From the NCBI GenBank assembly GCA_035506575.1, contig DATJPD010000100.1:62001-126000 (forward strand): DNA of 64,000 bases, read 5' to 3'. The notes under the pieces were generated by a model. That model did no database searches. It was not told where the DNA came from and saw only the letters and a list, made by a program, of their open reading frames with translations. Source of the stretch: DATJPD01 sp035506575 (lineage in GTDB: Bacteria > Pseudomonadota > Alphaproteobacteria > CACIAM-22H2). The stretch's first letter is position 1. Every line of letters starts with the position of its first letter. Both the position numbers and the translations under genes were made by a program. Shown here one piece after another: positions 42,594-51,631 of this stretch.

Positions 42594-44714
42594 TCAGGCC
42601 GATGCTTCGGCCGGCGCCGTCACTGCACCGATATCGCTGCGCCGCAGCCGCTGTCGCGGCAAATGCACCGTCATCCGGGTGCCGACATCCGGCGTACTGA
42701 CGATCTCGAGTCTTCCCCCGTGCAGCTCGACCAGACGCTTGGCCAGCGGCAGTCCCAGCCCGGTGCCCTGCTGGCCGCGGCTGAAGGTGAGATTCGCCTG
42801 CCCGAACGGTTGCACCGCGGTTTCGATTTGCCCCGGGGTCATGCCGATTCCGGTGTCATGAACCACAAGCGCCAGCTCGCCGGATTCCTCGACGCCTGCG
42901 CTCAGCGACACCCGCCCGCCCGCTGGCGTGAACTTGATGGCATTCGACAGGAGATTGGTCAGGATCTGGCGTATCCGCAGGGGATCCGCCCACAGGTCCG
43001 GAAGGCTGACCGGAACGTCGATGCTCAGGAACAGATTTTTCTTGCCGGCCTCGCCGCGCAGGATGTTTACGGTTGAGGCGACCAGATCAGCCACGATGCA
43101 CGACTGCTCGCGGAGTTGAAGCTTGGCCGCATCGAGCTTCGACAAATCGAGAATGTCGTTCACGATCTCCAGCAGATGGCGGCCCGCGCCGTTGATGTCG
43201 GCGGCATACTCGCGATAGCGCGCGGTGCCGACAGGCCCCAGGACCTCGCCGCGGATGATCTCGGAAAACCCGATCACGGCATTGAGCGGCGTCCGCAGCT
43301 CGTGACTCATGTTCGCAAGGAACGCCGATTTTGCCTGGCTCCCGGCCTCGGCGGCGGCCTTCGCCCGCTCCAAGGCGGCCTCGATCTGCTTGCGCGCGGT
43401 GATGTCGCGCGAGTTGATCACGATGCCCCCGACACCCGGGACGTCGAACGCATTGCGGGCCGTCCACCCGATGTCGCGCCACGTGCCGTCCACGTGCCGT
43501 ACCCGCGCGCACCCGCTCGCACGGCGCCCCGGCCCGGCGGCAACGCCGCGCAGCGCATCGGCGAGCCCGGCCTTGTCCTCGGGATGTATGCGCTCCGACA
43601 ACGGACGCCCGACGACCTCCTCCGGAGGAACTCCGAGCACCTCGATAGAAGAAGGACTGCGATAGGTCACCATGCCCTGCGGGTCGACGACGGTGATCAT
43701 GTCGTTGGACTGCTCGATGAGCGCGCGGAACCGGCGCTCGCTGGTCTTGACGGCCGCCTCCGCCGCCTCGCGCCGGGCCTCCTGCCCCACCAGATAGGCG
43801 GCGAAAGCGGCGATGATGGCGGCGCAGGCGAGAAAGATCGCGCCTAGAACGCGGAGATCGCGCTTCCACGGGGCGAGCACGTCATCGACGGCGCGCGAGA
43901 CGTAGACGACCAAGCCGAGGCTTGGGATCGCCCGATAGGAGACGATGCGATCGATCCCATCGATGATCGTGCTGGTCCGGTACGTTCCGACGGGGGTCTG
44001 CGGCAGGTAATGCGTCAGAAGCGGACCTTTCGCCAGCGACGCTCCGATGGCACCGCCCTTTGGCTGCCGCATGAGGATCGGCCCGTCGATTCGAACGACG
44101 CCGACCACCGCATTCTCGCCGACCTGAAGCGATCGGAAGAAGTCGTGGAATGTGTTCAACGGGAGCGTCGCCACTATGACGCCGGCAAAGCTGCCGTCCG
44201 CCGCCACGAGACGCCGGCTCGCCGGGATGAGCCACTCGCCGGATGCCCGGCCGACGATCGGCATGCCGATGAAAAGACCTGCTTGCGAGTTTTTCCGATG
44301 CGCGTCGAAATAATCGCGATCGCTTAGATCGACCCCTACCGGTCCGGTCGCGAAGGTGGAATAGGTCATCCGGCCGGTCGGATCGATCAATCCCAGACTT
44401 CTCACGTGATACGTGTCGATGGCCCGCGACGAAATCTCGCCACCGTCCGGCCCCGTGCCGCCAGCGCGCGGCGCCTCGGCCAGGCGCTCCCCCGTGGTCA
44501 CGAGCGCATGGTCGACCGCGTCGAATACGGAACGCGTATGCTCGTCGAGCGCAAGCGCGAGCCGCGCGTTCAGATCGCTGCCGTTCGTCAGATAAGCCCG
44601 GTATTCGATCAGCAGATGCGCACCGAAGCCCAGGGCGAGAGCGAAAATCGCGAGCGCTGCGAACGCGATCAAACCGGGGCGGCTGCGGATGGTGGCGGAC
44701 GTCATGTGACCCAT
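42594..44714 (-). CDS. Cache-PAS sensor histidine kinase
   Basis: A membrane kinase of 706 residues. An N-terminal helix (IAFAALAIFALALGFGAHLL) is followed by a large extracytoplasmic dCache-like domain (DLSDRDYFDAHRKN, LFIGMPIVGR), a second helix near 300, a PAS domain (FRALIEQSNDMITVVD ... DITARKQIE), HisKA with FLANMSHELRTPLNAVIG and a GHKL domain (LLSNAIKFTPAGG, DTGIGM, QGTGLGLPLAKRL). No receiver is attached. The start is the ATG at 44714 or 44705. Small-molecule sensing is inferred from the Cache fold. Confidence 0.92.
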   Translation of the reverse strand: MGHMTSATIRSRPGLIAFAALAIFALALGFGAHLLIEYRAYLTNGSDLNARLALALDEHTRSVFDAVDHALVTTGERLAEAPRAGGTGPDGGEISSRAIDTYHVRSLGLIDPTGRMTYSTFATGPVGVDLSDRDYFDAHRKNSQAGLFIGMPIVGRASGEWLIPASRRLVAADGSFAGVIVATLPLNTFHDFFRSLQVGENAVVGVVRIDGPILMRQPKGGAIGASLAKGPLLTHYLPQTPVGTYRTSTIIDGIDRIVSYRAIPSLGLVVYVSRAVDDVLAPWKRDLRVLGAIFLACAAIIAAFAAYLVGQEARREAAEAAVKTSERRFRALIEQSNDMITVVDPQGMVTYRSPSSIEVLGVPPEEVVGRPLSERIHPEDKAGLADALRGVAAGPGRRASGCARVRHVDGTWRDIGWTARNAFDVPGVGGIVINSRDITARKQIEAALERAKAAAEAGSQAKSAFLANMSHELRTPLNAVIGFSEIIRGEVLGPVGTARYREYAADINGAGRHLLEIVNDILDLSKLDAAKLQLREQSCIVADLVASTVNILRGEAGKKNLFLSIDVPVSLPDLWADPLRIRQILTNLLSNAIKFTPAGGRVSLSAGVEESGELALVVHDTGIGMTPGQIETAVQPFGQANLTFSRGQQGTGLGLPLAKRLVELHGGRLEIVSTPDVGTRMTVHLPRQRLRRSDIGAVTAPAEASA

Positions 44715-45015
44715 CAATTCGCGTCCCCGAGATCGGATCAAAAAGCGCCTGTGCCGCAGTGGAACCCACGAGAGCCCGCAGACGGCGCGCCGCGCCGATG
44801 GGGCGCGGCGGCATCGCACGGACCTCTGCGTGACAGGACGCTCGTTGGCGACTCTGCGGACGAGTAAGCCGCAGTCTTCGTGGTGTCGCCGATCCGTCCA
44901 CTAACGGGACGTGAGCCAAACGCCGCTTATGCAGCAGACTCTAAATATATGGAGTGGTTGTTAATAGAACGTTGACAAAGGCTTAACGGCGCGATGCGGG
45001 CCCTGTGCGTGGAGA
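44715..45015. other. Intergenic region upstream of the Cache-PAS kinase
   Basis: This 301-base gap has no convincing gene. An AT-rich stretch at about 44935-44990 (TTAATAG, TTGACAAAG, AAATATATGG) is the only promoter-like part, and I cannot assign clear -35/-10 pairs on the minus strand where the kinase promoter should be. No palindrome of note was seen. Confidence 0.5.
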
Positions 45016-46287
45016 TCACGTACTGCCGAGCGGCATCAGCAGCTCGCGCTTCAACTCGCCCAGCGCGTTGATGCCCAGCAGCGCCATGTCGCGGTTGATC
45101 TCCTGCGACAGGATGCCCGCGGCGTGCTCGACGCCGGCCTGCCCGGCGATCGAAGCCGCGAACAGGAACGGCCGGCCGACGAACACGAAGCGGGCGCCGA
45201 GCGCCAGCGCCTTCAGCACGTCGGTGCCGCGGCGCACGCCGCTGTCGAACATCACGGTCATGGGCCCGGCCAAATCGGCGATCTCCGGCAGGACGCGCAA
45301 GGGGGATACCGTGCCGTCGAGCTGCCGGCCGCCGTGGTTGGAGACGAGCACGCCGTCCACTCCGCTGTCGCGCGCGATGCGTGCGTCCTCCTTGTTCATC
45401 ACCCCTTTGAGCGCCAGCTTTCCCTGCCAGCGCTTGCGGATCAGCTCGAGATGGCGCCAGTTCAGGTGGTCGCGCATGCCGAAATCGCGCGCCACGGCGC
45501 GCGACAGGATCGGCGCGCCGCGGGTCGCGTAGGAGTTCTCGAAATACGGCATGCCGTGCCGCACCAGCGTGCGGAACCACGTATTGATCAGCCAGTCTGG
45601 ACGGATGAGGCCGTCCCAGGCCAGGCGCAGGCTGGGCTTGAGTGGCGTGGTGAAGCCGTTGCGGATGTTGTTCTCGCGGTTGGCCGACACCGGCACGTCG
45701 ATGGTCACGACCAGGGTCTTGAATCCGGCCGCGGCCACCCGGTCCACGAGGCCCAGGATGCGCGCATCCTCGCCCGGCAGATAGGCCTGGAACCAGGAGT
45801 CCGGATTTTCGCGGATCACGTCCTCGAGCCGGATCAGCGACGATCCGCTGAGGATGAACGGGATGTTGCAGCGCGCGGCGGCCCGCGCAAGAACGAGGTC
45901 TGCACGATATGCCGCGATCGCAGCGATGCCCATCGGCGGGATGCCGAACGGTGCCGCGTAACGCTGGCCGAACAACTCGGTCGCCTGGCCGCGCTTGGAC
46001 GTATCGACGAGGCCGCGCGGCACGAAGCCGTAGTCCTGGAAGGCCGCGCGGTTGTCGCGCCACGTTGCGTTCGTCTCCGCCGCCCCGGCGACGAAGCCGA
46101 AGATCGGCCGCGGGAGATGCCGCCTGGCGGCGACCTCGAAATCGTCGAGCGACAGGATGCGCCGGAGCTTGCGCGGGCCGGCGCTGGGCAGGCCCTGCAG
46201 CATGGCTCCGCCCGTGACAGGCGCCACGGCCGGGGCGACCGGAGCGTCGGGCACGGCCCTGGCGGTCGAGCTCATCTCATTGGGCAT
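45016..46287 (-). CDS. FMN-dependent alpha-hydroxy-acid oxidase/dehydrogenase
   Basis: A 423-residue TIM-barrel flavoprotein of the glycolate oxidase/lactate dehydrogenase family. Features are the family N-terminus LDDFEVAARRHLPRPIFGFVAGAAE (in part), FILSGSSL, VTIDVPVSANRE, the active-site histidine and arginine in VSNHGGRQLDG and the FMN segment FDSGVRRGTDVLKALALGA. The extra 40 residues at the N-terminus are Ala/Pro-rich. GAGAGGAA is upstream of the ATG at 46287. It interrupts the kinase genes without obvious link to them. Substrate: lactate, mandelate or another 2-hydroxy acid. Confidence 0.9.
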   Translation of the reverse strand: MPNEMSSTARAVPDAPVAPAVAPVTGGAMLQGLPSAGPRKLRRILSLDDFEVAARRHLPRPIFGFVAGAAETNATWRDNRAAFQDYGFVPRGLVDTSKRGQATELFGQRYAAPFGIPPMGIAAIAAYRADLVLARAAARCNIPFILSGSSLIRLEDVIRENPDSWFQAYLPGEDARILGLVDRVAAAGFKTLVVTIDVPVSANRENNIRNGFTTPLKPSLRLAWDGLIRPDWLINTWFRTLVRHGMPYFENSYATRGAPILSRAVARDFGMRDHLNWRHLELIRKRWQGKLALKGVMNKEDARIARDSGVDGVLVSNHGGRQLDGTVSPLRVLPEIADLAGPMTVMFDSGVRRGTDVLKALALGARFVFVGRPFLFAASIAGQAGVEHAAGILSQEINRDMALLGINALGELKRELLMPLGST

Positions 46288-46365
46288 GGGTCGGCGTTCC
46301 TCTCGGCCTTTTCGTTCATTTTAGGCCAAATGTGCCGCCGCGCGTAGGCCAGGGCTCGCGCAGCG

Positions 46366-48102
46366 CTAGGCGGCCGATACGGTGCGGCCCGTTGCCGCCT
46401 GGTCGCCGTAGGCCTGGACCGGCATCCCCTTGGGAAGGTAAATCGTGACCGTCGTGCCGCGCCCAACTTCGCTCTCGATCGACACGCCGCCGCCCGACTG
46501 GCGCGCGAACCCGTACACCATCGACAGGCCCAGCCCGGTGCCCTTGCCGGCCGGCTTCGTGGTGAAGAACGGCTCCCACACGCGCTGCAAGGCCTCGGGA
46601 GGGATCCCGGCGCCATTGTCGGTGACCTTGACGGCCACGAACGGGCCGTCGAGTTCGCCCGCCGCACCATTCAATATGACATTCGAGGTCTCCACCGTGA
46701 CCACGCCTTCGACATGCGTGATCGAATCGCGCGCGTTCACGACAAGGTTCAGGATCGCGAGGTCGAGCTGTCCGGCATCCGATTCCACCGGCCACAAATC
46801 CGGCGCGGTCACGATCTTCAGCGCCACCAGCGGCGCGCTCTGGTGCAGCAATTCGCGCAACGCCTCCAGCCGCGCGTTGGCGTCGAACACCTCGTATTGG
46901 AGCGGCTGGCGCCGTGCGAACGCCAGCAGCTTCTGGACCAGCGCCTGCCCTCGCTCGACCGTCCGTTCGCAGCCGTCCAGGGCCCGGCGCACGCGCTCGT
47001 CCGCCGTCCGCGACAGCGCCAGGCGCAGATTGCCGCCGAGCGCCTGCAGCAGATTGTTGAAGTCGTGCGCCACGCCGCCCGTCAGCTGTCCCAGGGCTTC
47101 GAGCTTGCGCGTCTCGACCAGGGCAGCCTCCGCGTGCTTACGCCGCCGCTCCTCCTCGATCAGGCTCGCGTAGGTCTCCTGCTGGCGGGCGACCGCGTCC
47201 GCTTCGCGGCGCATCCAAGAGAGCGCGATCAACGCGAGGCCGAGCAGTGCCACGGCGCTCACGCCGGCGAGCGCGCCCCAGCGCACCACGTACCGGAGCC
47301 ACGCATTGCGGATGCTCGTGTCGGCCACGCTGATCGCGACGTAAGCCGGATAGCTCGCCAGGCGCTGGAACGCGACGATGCGCTGGCCTCCGGATGCCGG
47401 ATCCGCATCGGTGAACAATCCCGACGGCGACGGCGGGATGGGCTCCGCGCGTGCGGCCTGCCCCGGCGGGTATTGGGCCAGGATCTCCCCGCTGTCGTGG
47501 ACGAGCGACACCGCGAACCCGTCGGGCATGAGGTCGCGGCCGTAGAATCTCTCGAAGTAATCGGAGATCGACACGCCCACCACCCCGTCGAACCCACCCG
47601 CGGCACTCTGCCGCCGCACGCTCATATTGAAGATCGCGTGATGGCTGATCAGCCCGGTGACCGAGCCGCCGAGATACGTGCCAAGGCCGTCCCGGAGCTG
47701 CGCCTTGAAGTAGTCGCGCTGCGAGAAATCCACCGGCGGCGAGGGGAAGACCCGCGTCGTCAGCGCGCCGATGCCCTTCGCATCGACGACGAAGATGGCA
47801 TCGACCTCCGGGACCTGCTTGTCGAGCCGGCTCAGGTCCTCCCACAACGGCCGTGACGTCCGGATCTCATCCCACGACAGGCCGGAGATCCGCTGGTTGG
47901 CCTGTTCGATCACCAGCTCGGCGGATTGCAGCGTCTTCTCGGCATGCTCGGCGAAGCCGGCGGCCTGGCGCTTGGCGGTTTCCTCCGCCTGCTCGTACAG
48001 CTGCGCATGACTTTGCCAGGCGCCGACAGCAAACAGCGCAACCGGGCCGAGAACGGCACCCGCGAGCAGAAACCCGAACGGCCAGAACCGGGAGCTGACC
48101 AT
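46366..48102 (-). CDS. Cache-domain sensor histidine kinase
   Basis: A membrane kinase of 578 residues from the preferred ATG at 48102 (GGGA eight bases upstream; alternatives at 48111 and 48138). Helix 1 is FGFLLAGAVLGPVALFAVGA; a dCache-like extracytoplasmic domain (FSQRDYFKAQLRDG, SVRRQSAAGG) and helix 2 (VSAVALLGLALIALSWM) follow. The kinase core has TGGVAHDFNNLLQALGG, LNLVVNARDS and GKGTGLGLSMVYGFA, the same DFNN-type class as the hybrid at 35475. No receiver is attached, so a separate regulator such as the receiver at 42178 is needed. Confidence 0.92.
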   Translation of the reverse strand: MVSSRFWPFGFLLAGAVLGPVALFAVGAWQSHAQLYEQAEETAKRQAAGFAEHAEKTLQSAELVIEQANQRISGLSWDEIRTSRPLWEDLSRLDKQVPEVDAIFVVDAKGIGALTTRVFPSPPVDFSQRDYFKAQLRDGLGTYLGGSVTGLISHHAIFNMSVRRQSAAGGFDGVVGVSISDYFERFYGRDLMPDGFAVSLVHDSGEILAQYPPGQAARAEPIPPSPSGLFTDADPASGGQRIVAFQRLASYPAYVAISVADTSIRNAWLRYVVRWGALAGVSAVALLGLALIALSWMRREADAVARQQETYASLIEEERRRKHAEAALVETRKLEALGQLTGGVAHDFNNLLQALGGNLRLALSRTADERVRRALDGCERTVERGQALVQKLLAFARRQPLQYEVFDANARLEALRELLHQSAPLVALKIVTAPDLWPVESDAGQLDLAILNLVVNARDSITHVEGVVTVETSNVILNGAAGELDGPFVAVKVTDNGAGIPPEALQRVWEPFFTTKPAGKGTGLGLSMVYGFARQSGGGVSIESEVGRGTTVTIYLPKGMPVQAYGDQAATGRTVSAA

Positions 48103-48210
48103 CGGCCACATCCCTTTTGCGATAAATGAGCGCGACATGTATCGCGGCCGTCAGCGCCCGCGCAAGCAACCATCGCGAATGATCGCGCGCGGTATCCACA
48201 GGTGATTCGC

Positions 48211-49425
48211 CTAGGCGATCGCCTTCGCCTTGCGCACGCTTTCGATGAGCGAGGTGCGCATCAGGAACGCGCGGTGCGCAGCCGGATCGGCGGCGGTCTT
48301 GCGCAAAGTCTCGAAATTCGCCTGGCGCACCGCCGGATCCTTCTCCTCGAGGCGCTTCTTGTTGGCGATGGTCTGCTGCTGCACGAACTCGATGTTGATC
48401 GGCCGGCGGCGGCGGTCGTAACGGTCGAGTGCGGCGTCGGGCTGTTCGCCGCGGGATACGCTCACCAGCAGCGAGGCCAGCTCCATCGCGTCGTGGATAC
48501 CGCAATTGAGGCCGAGGCCGCCGATCGGGTTGTTGACGTGTGCCGCGTCGCCGGCGAGGAAGGCGCGGCCTTTGCGGAAGCTCTGCGCCACGCGCTGGTG
48601 CACGTTGTAGAGATTGCGGTGCACGATGTCGTAGGCGCCGCGCTTGGGGAAGAATTTTTGCATGCGCCCCTGCACGGCCGCATCGTTCAGAACCTGCTCG
48701 TCGGTCTCGCCCGGCAGGGTCGGGAACACCGCACGCCACAGGCCGCGCCCGTCGTCGCCCGCCACCTTGAACAGGTTGGTCCACGCCTCCGGGTCCGCGA
48801 TGTAGTTGCGGAAGCAGAAGCCCTGCTCGGCCTCGAAGTCGTAGGGCGTGGTCAACACCAGGAAGCGCTCGGGGAACGTATAGCCCGTGAACTCGATGCC
48901 GAGCGCCTTGCGCACGCTCGACCGGCCGCCGTCGGCGCCGATCAGATAGCTGCCCTCGACCTCGCGAGCGCCCTTGGCGCCGGCGACCGTCAGGCGCACC
49001 CGCATGTCCGAGAGCTCGACCGCATCCACCCGGCAGCCGAAATGCACCGGGACGCCGAGTGAAGTCAGCCGCGCGATCGCCATGCGCGCGAGCTTGTGCT
49101 GCTCGGTCTGGACGACGAACGGGAATTTCGCGTCGCCTTTCAGCACCTCGTGGTCGAACTCGGCGACCTTGCGCCCGGTCGGCCGGTCCCAGAATTGGAA
49201 CATGCGCGCGACCAGGCCGCGCGAGATGTACTCATCGATCAAGCCGAGCTCGGCGATCATCTCGAGCGTCGCCGGATGCGTCGTGGCGGCGCGCGGGCTG
49301 GTGTCGACGTCGGCTTGCGCCTCGAACACCTCGACCGGAAGCCCTGCCCGCGCGAGCGCCAGCGCGCTGACCACGCCCACGGGGCCGGCGCCCGCGATCA
49401 GGATCGGCGCTTGTCCTGCGGCCAT
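48211..49425 (-). CDS. FAD-dependent aromatic monooxygenase
   Basis: A 404-residue class A flavoprotein hydroxylase. The N-terminal dinucleotide motif is ILIAGAGPVGVVSALALARAG, shown here in part as GAGPVGVVSALALARAG. The DG motif lies in LIGADGGRSSVRKALG and the second FAD motif in FLAGDAAHVNNPIGGLGLN. It most resembles hydroxylases of phenolic acids such as MhpA-like enzymes. It is the last gene of a minus-strand cluster with a binding protein, a cupin and a DUF2848 protein, which points to ring hydroxylation in a catabolic pathway. Confidence 0.9.
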   Translation of the reverse strand: MAAGQAPILIAGAGPVGVVSALALARAGLPVEVFEAQADVDTSPRAATTHPATLEMIAELGLIDEYISRGLVARMFQFWDRPTGRKVAEFDHEVLKGDAKFPFVVQTEQHKLARMAIARLTSLGVPVHFGCRVDAVELSDMRVRLTVAGAKGAREVEGSYLIGADGGRSSVRKALGIEFTGYTFPERFLVLTTPYDFEAEQGFCFRNYIADPEAWTNLFKVAGDDGRGLWRAVFPTLPGETDEQVLNDAAVQGRMQKFFPKRGAYDIVHRNLYNVHQRVAQSFRKGRAFLAGDAAHVNNPIGGLGLNCGIHDAMELASLLVSVSRGEQPDAALDRYDRRRRPINIEFVQQQTIANKKRLEEKDPAVRQANFETLRKTAADPAAHRAFLMRTSLIESVRKAKAIA

Positions 49426-49428
49426 GCC

Positions 49429-50352
49429 CTACGCGGTCCAGTGCTTCTTGAATTGCGTCGCCACGACCTGCTCGTAGGCGACCTGACCTTTCAGGATGCC
49501 GACATCGCGTGCGAACTGGTTCATCCCGGCGACGAACGGCTCGGAGATCGTGGCATCGTAATAGGGAAGGTCGCGGCGGATAAGCTCGGCGATCAGCTCG
49601 GCCTCCGATGGGGGGAAAAGCTTTCGCCCGACCTCGGCCGCACGCTCGGGGTTCTGCTTGAGGGCTTTCTGCGTCTTGACGATGGCGCGCACCGCGGCGG
49701 CCGCCGCGTCCGACTGGGCCTGGATCAGCCGATCGGTGGTCGCAATGGAGGCCATCGTGTAGTTGAACGCGGGCTTGGGCCCGTCGCCGCGGCGCACGTC
49801 GAGCACCACCGTGCCGACCCCGCGCCGCACCGCAACCTCGGTGCCCATGCCGTTCGCCCAGAAGCCGTCGATCTTGCCGTCCTCGAGCGCCTTGGCCGCG
49901 GTAAGGCCGAAATTGACGCCCGCACCTTGCGCTCCCGGCACCGGTGCGATCTTCACCTGGTCGCGCGCGAGATCGATGCCGGCCTCGGCCAGCAGGCGGC
50001 GCAGGCCCATCTCGACCCAGGGGGCAGCACCGATGCTGCGTCCCTTCACCACCTCGAGATCGCCGCGCCTGGCCCCCAGCTTCTTCGCCATGACGAGAAA
50101 CCAGTACATCCCCTGTCCTTGCGCGCAGAGGAGCTTCGCCCCCTGCCACTCCGGGAACGCCGCGAGCGCCGAATGCGCGGAGCCGCCCACGAAGTCGACG
50201 GCACCGTCGCGCATCGCGGCATACGCCTTGTCGACCGGAAAAATCAGCTCGAGCGACACGTCGAGCCCTTCCTCCTTGAAGAAGCCGAGCTCGACCGCGG
50301 CCGCGGCCGGGAAATACGAGTTCGAGATGAGGTCCGGGACCGCGATCTTCAT
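49429..50352 (-). CDS. NMT1/SsuA-type substrate-binding protein without signal peptide
   Basis: A 307-residue protein with the two-lobed binding-protein fold: MKIAVPDLISNSYFPAAAAVELGFFKEEG is the usual mature start (given in part as LGFFKEEGLDV), followed by DGAVDFVGGSAHSALA and AGVNFGLTAAKALEDGKID. The start ATG leads straight into the first beta-strand and no in-frame upstream start would add a leader, so it seems cytosolic. It is three bases from the FAD monooxygenase gene and 24 bases from the cupin gene. It could be an enzyme or a cytosolic ligand carrier rather than an ABC-transporter component. Confidence 0.8.
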   Translation of the reverse strand: MKIAVPDLISNSYFPAAAAVELGFFKEEGLDVSLELIFPVDKAYAAMRDGAVDFVGGSAHSALAAFPEWQGAKLLCAQGQGMYWFLVMAKKLGARRGDLEVVKGRSIGAAPWVEMGLRRLLAEAGIDLARDQVKIAPVPGAQGAGVNFGLTAAKALEDGKIDGFWANGMGTEVAVRRGVGTVVLDVRRGDGPKPAFNYTMASIATTDRLIQAQSDAAAAAVRAIVKTQKALKQNPERAAEVGRKLFPPSEAELIAELIRRDLPYYDATISEPFVAGMNQFARDVGILKGQVAYEQVVATQFKKHWTA

Positions 50353-50376
50353 CGCCGCGATCTCCCGCGCCGCCGC

Positions 50377-50766
50377 CTACTTCTTGGTACTCTCATCGTA
50401 GTAATGAATCTCATAGAGCATGCAGCCGCGCTCGGACTTGAACGGGCCGTGCGCCGCACCCGGCGGGCGGCAGGCATAGGTCGGCGCCTTGAACGACTCA
50501 CCACCCTTGCCTTGCGCGTCGTTGCCGACCGTGAGGTCGCCTTCGACCAGATAGACCTCTTCCCAGTGGTCGTGCACGAACGGGGCCGTGGTATAGACGC
50601 CCGGCTGAAAGCGCAGGAGCCGCGTGCGACTGCCCATCTTGCGCCGCTCGTCGAGATCGCTCGCCAGAATCTTCTGCTGGATGCCCGACGGATAGCCCTC
50701 GGGCGTGACCCAGCCGCTGGCAAGGTCCAGACGGTGGAATTCCAGATGCGGCTTGTTGAACGGCAT
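50377..50766 (-). CDS. Cupin-domain protein
   Basis: A 129-residue single cupin. The metal motif is FVHDHWEEVYLVEGDL, with two histidines and a glutamate, and the second motif is CRPPGAAHGPF, with the third histidine. It could be a dioxygenase or isomerase for a ring-cleavage or carboxylate intermediate. Located 15 bases after the DUF2848 gene in the same direction. Confidence 0.85.
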   Translation of the reverse strand: MPFNKPHLEFHRLDLASGWVTPEGYPSGIQQKILASDLDERRKMGSRTRLLRFQPGVYTTAPFVHDHWEEVYLVEGDLTVGNDAQGKGGESFKAPTYACRPPGAAHGPFKSERGCMLYEIHYYDESTKK

Positions 50767-50781
50767 CGCGCGTCTCCAGTC

Positions 50782-51474
50782 TCAGCCCAGAACGGGCAGT
50801 GTCTCGATACTATAGCCGTGGCGGATCTTCTGGCCACGCACCGGATCCTCGAGCTCGAACTCGAAGCGATCCGACGGGCGGATACCGCCTTTGGCCGCCA
50901 GGGTGCCGCCGAACATCAAGGTGCCCTCGGGCAGGCGACCGTTCGCGGCGTAGCGGATGATGAGGGCCGGCGGGATCATCATGGTGGCGACCGGCCCTTC
51001 CTGATAGAGCGTCATCTGTCCGCCCTCGCGGATGAACGAGCGCAGGATCAGCTTGTCCCAGTGGCCAACCACCTCGTCGTGCGGCCAGAACACCGGGGCG
51101 ATCGGCTTGTCGCACATCTGCTTCGAGACGGTGACGCCGTAGGTCTCGACCTGACGGTCGGTGTGATCGGAGCCGACGCCCACCCACAGGCGGCCTTCGG
51201 CCTGCAGGATCACGAACTCGACCTCGCCGCTCGAGTGGGGCCCGACCGCTTCGATCGTCTCGTCGATCGTAAGGCGGGCGGTGCTCACGCGGTAGAAAAT
51301 CGGGGTCGAAGCCGGGCGCTTGACCCCGATCGCCTCAAGCTCGGTGATGTGCTTTTCGACCGCGACGGGATCGCGCCCGGTCCACCCGGCGATCACGGCA
51401 TGGCGGATGGGGACTGGGCGCGGTGAGGACGTTTTCCCGGCCTGCAAGGTCAGGGACAGATTGCGTTCCGGCAC
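50782..51474 (-). CDS. DUF2848 family protein (fumarylacetoacetate hydrolase-like)
   Basis: A 230-residue protein of the DUF2848 family, distantly related to fumarylacetoacetate hydrolases. Recognisable blocks are VIAGWTGRDPVAVEKHI, PIFYRVS, LWVGVGSDHTDR, SKQMCDKPIAP and MFGGTLAAKGGI. The GTG at 51474 is chosen because GGAGAG lies eight bases upstream; a longer frame covers the divergent promoter. It heads the minus-strand catabolic cluster and is divergent from a Bug protein. Activity unproven. Confidence 0.88.
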   Translation of the reverse strand: MPERNLSLTLQAGKTSSPRPVPIRHAVIAGWTGRDPVAVEKHITELEAIGVKRPASTPIFYRVSTARLTIDETIEAVGPHSSGEVEFVILQAEGRLWVGVGSDHTDRQVETYGVTVSKQMCDKPIAPVFWPHDEVVGHWDKLILRSFIREGGQMTLYQEGPVATMMIPPALIIRYAANGRLPEGTLMFGGTLAAKGGIRPSDRFEFELEDPVRGQKIRHGYSIETLPVLG

Positions 51475-51631
51475 GCGACACACTCTCCGCAGAAGAAGGG
51501 CATCAAGACTTACGTAGGTATAGCGGCGGATTCGATGGACGGCCAGGGCCGCGCCGACGATAATTGCCCTGCAAAAAGCGAGGGCCGCCGACTCAACGCG
51601 CGGCCCGGTGAACACGGAGGTGGGAGGCCCC

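Noticed and set aside
44935..44990. TTGACA-type promoter in the plus direction
   Set aside because: No -10 element at a suitable distance and no plus-strand gene downstream.
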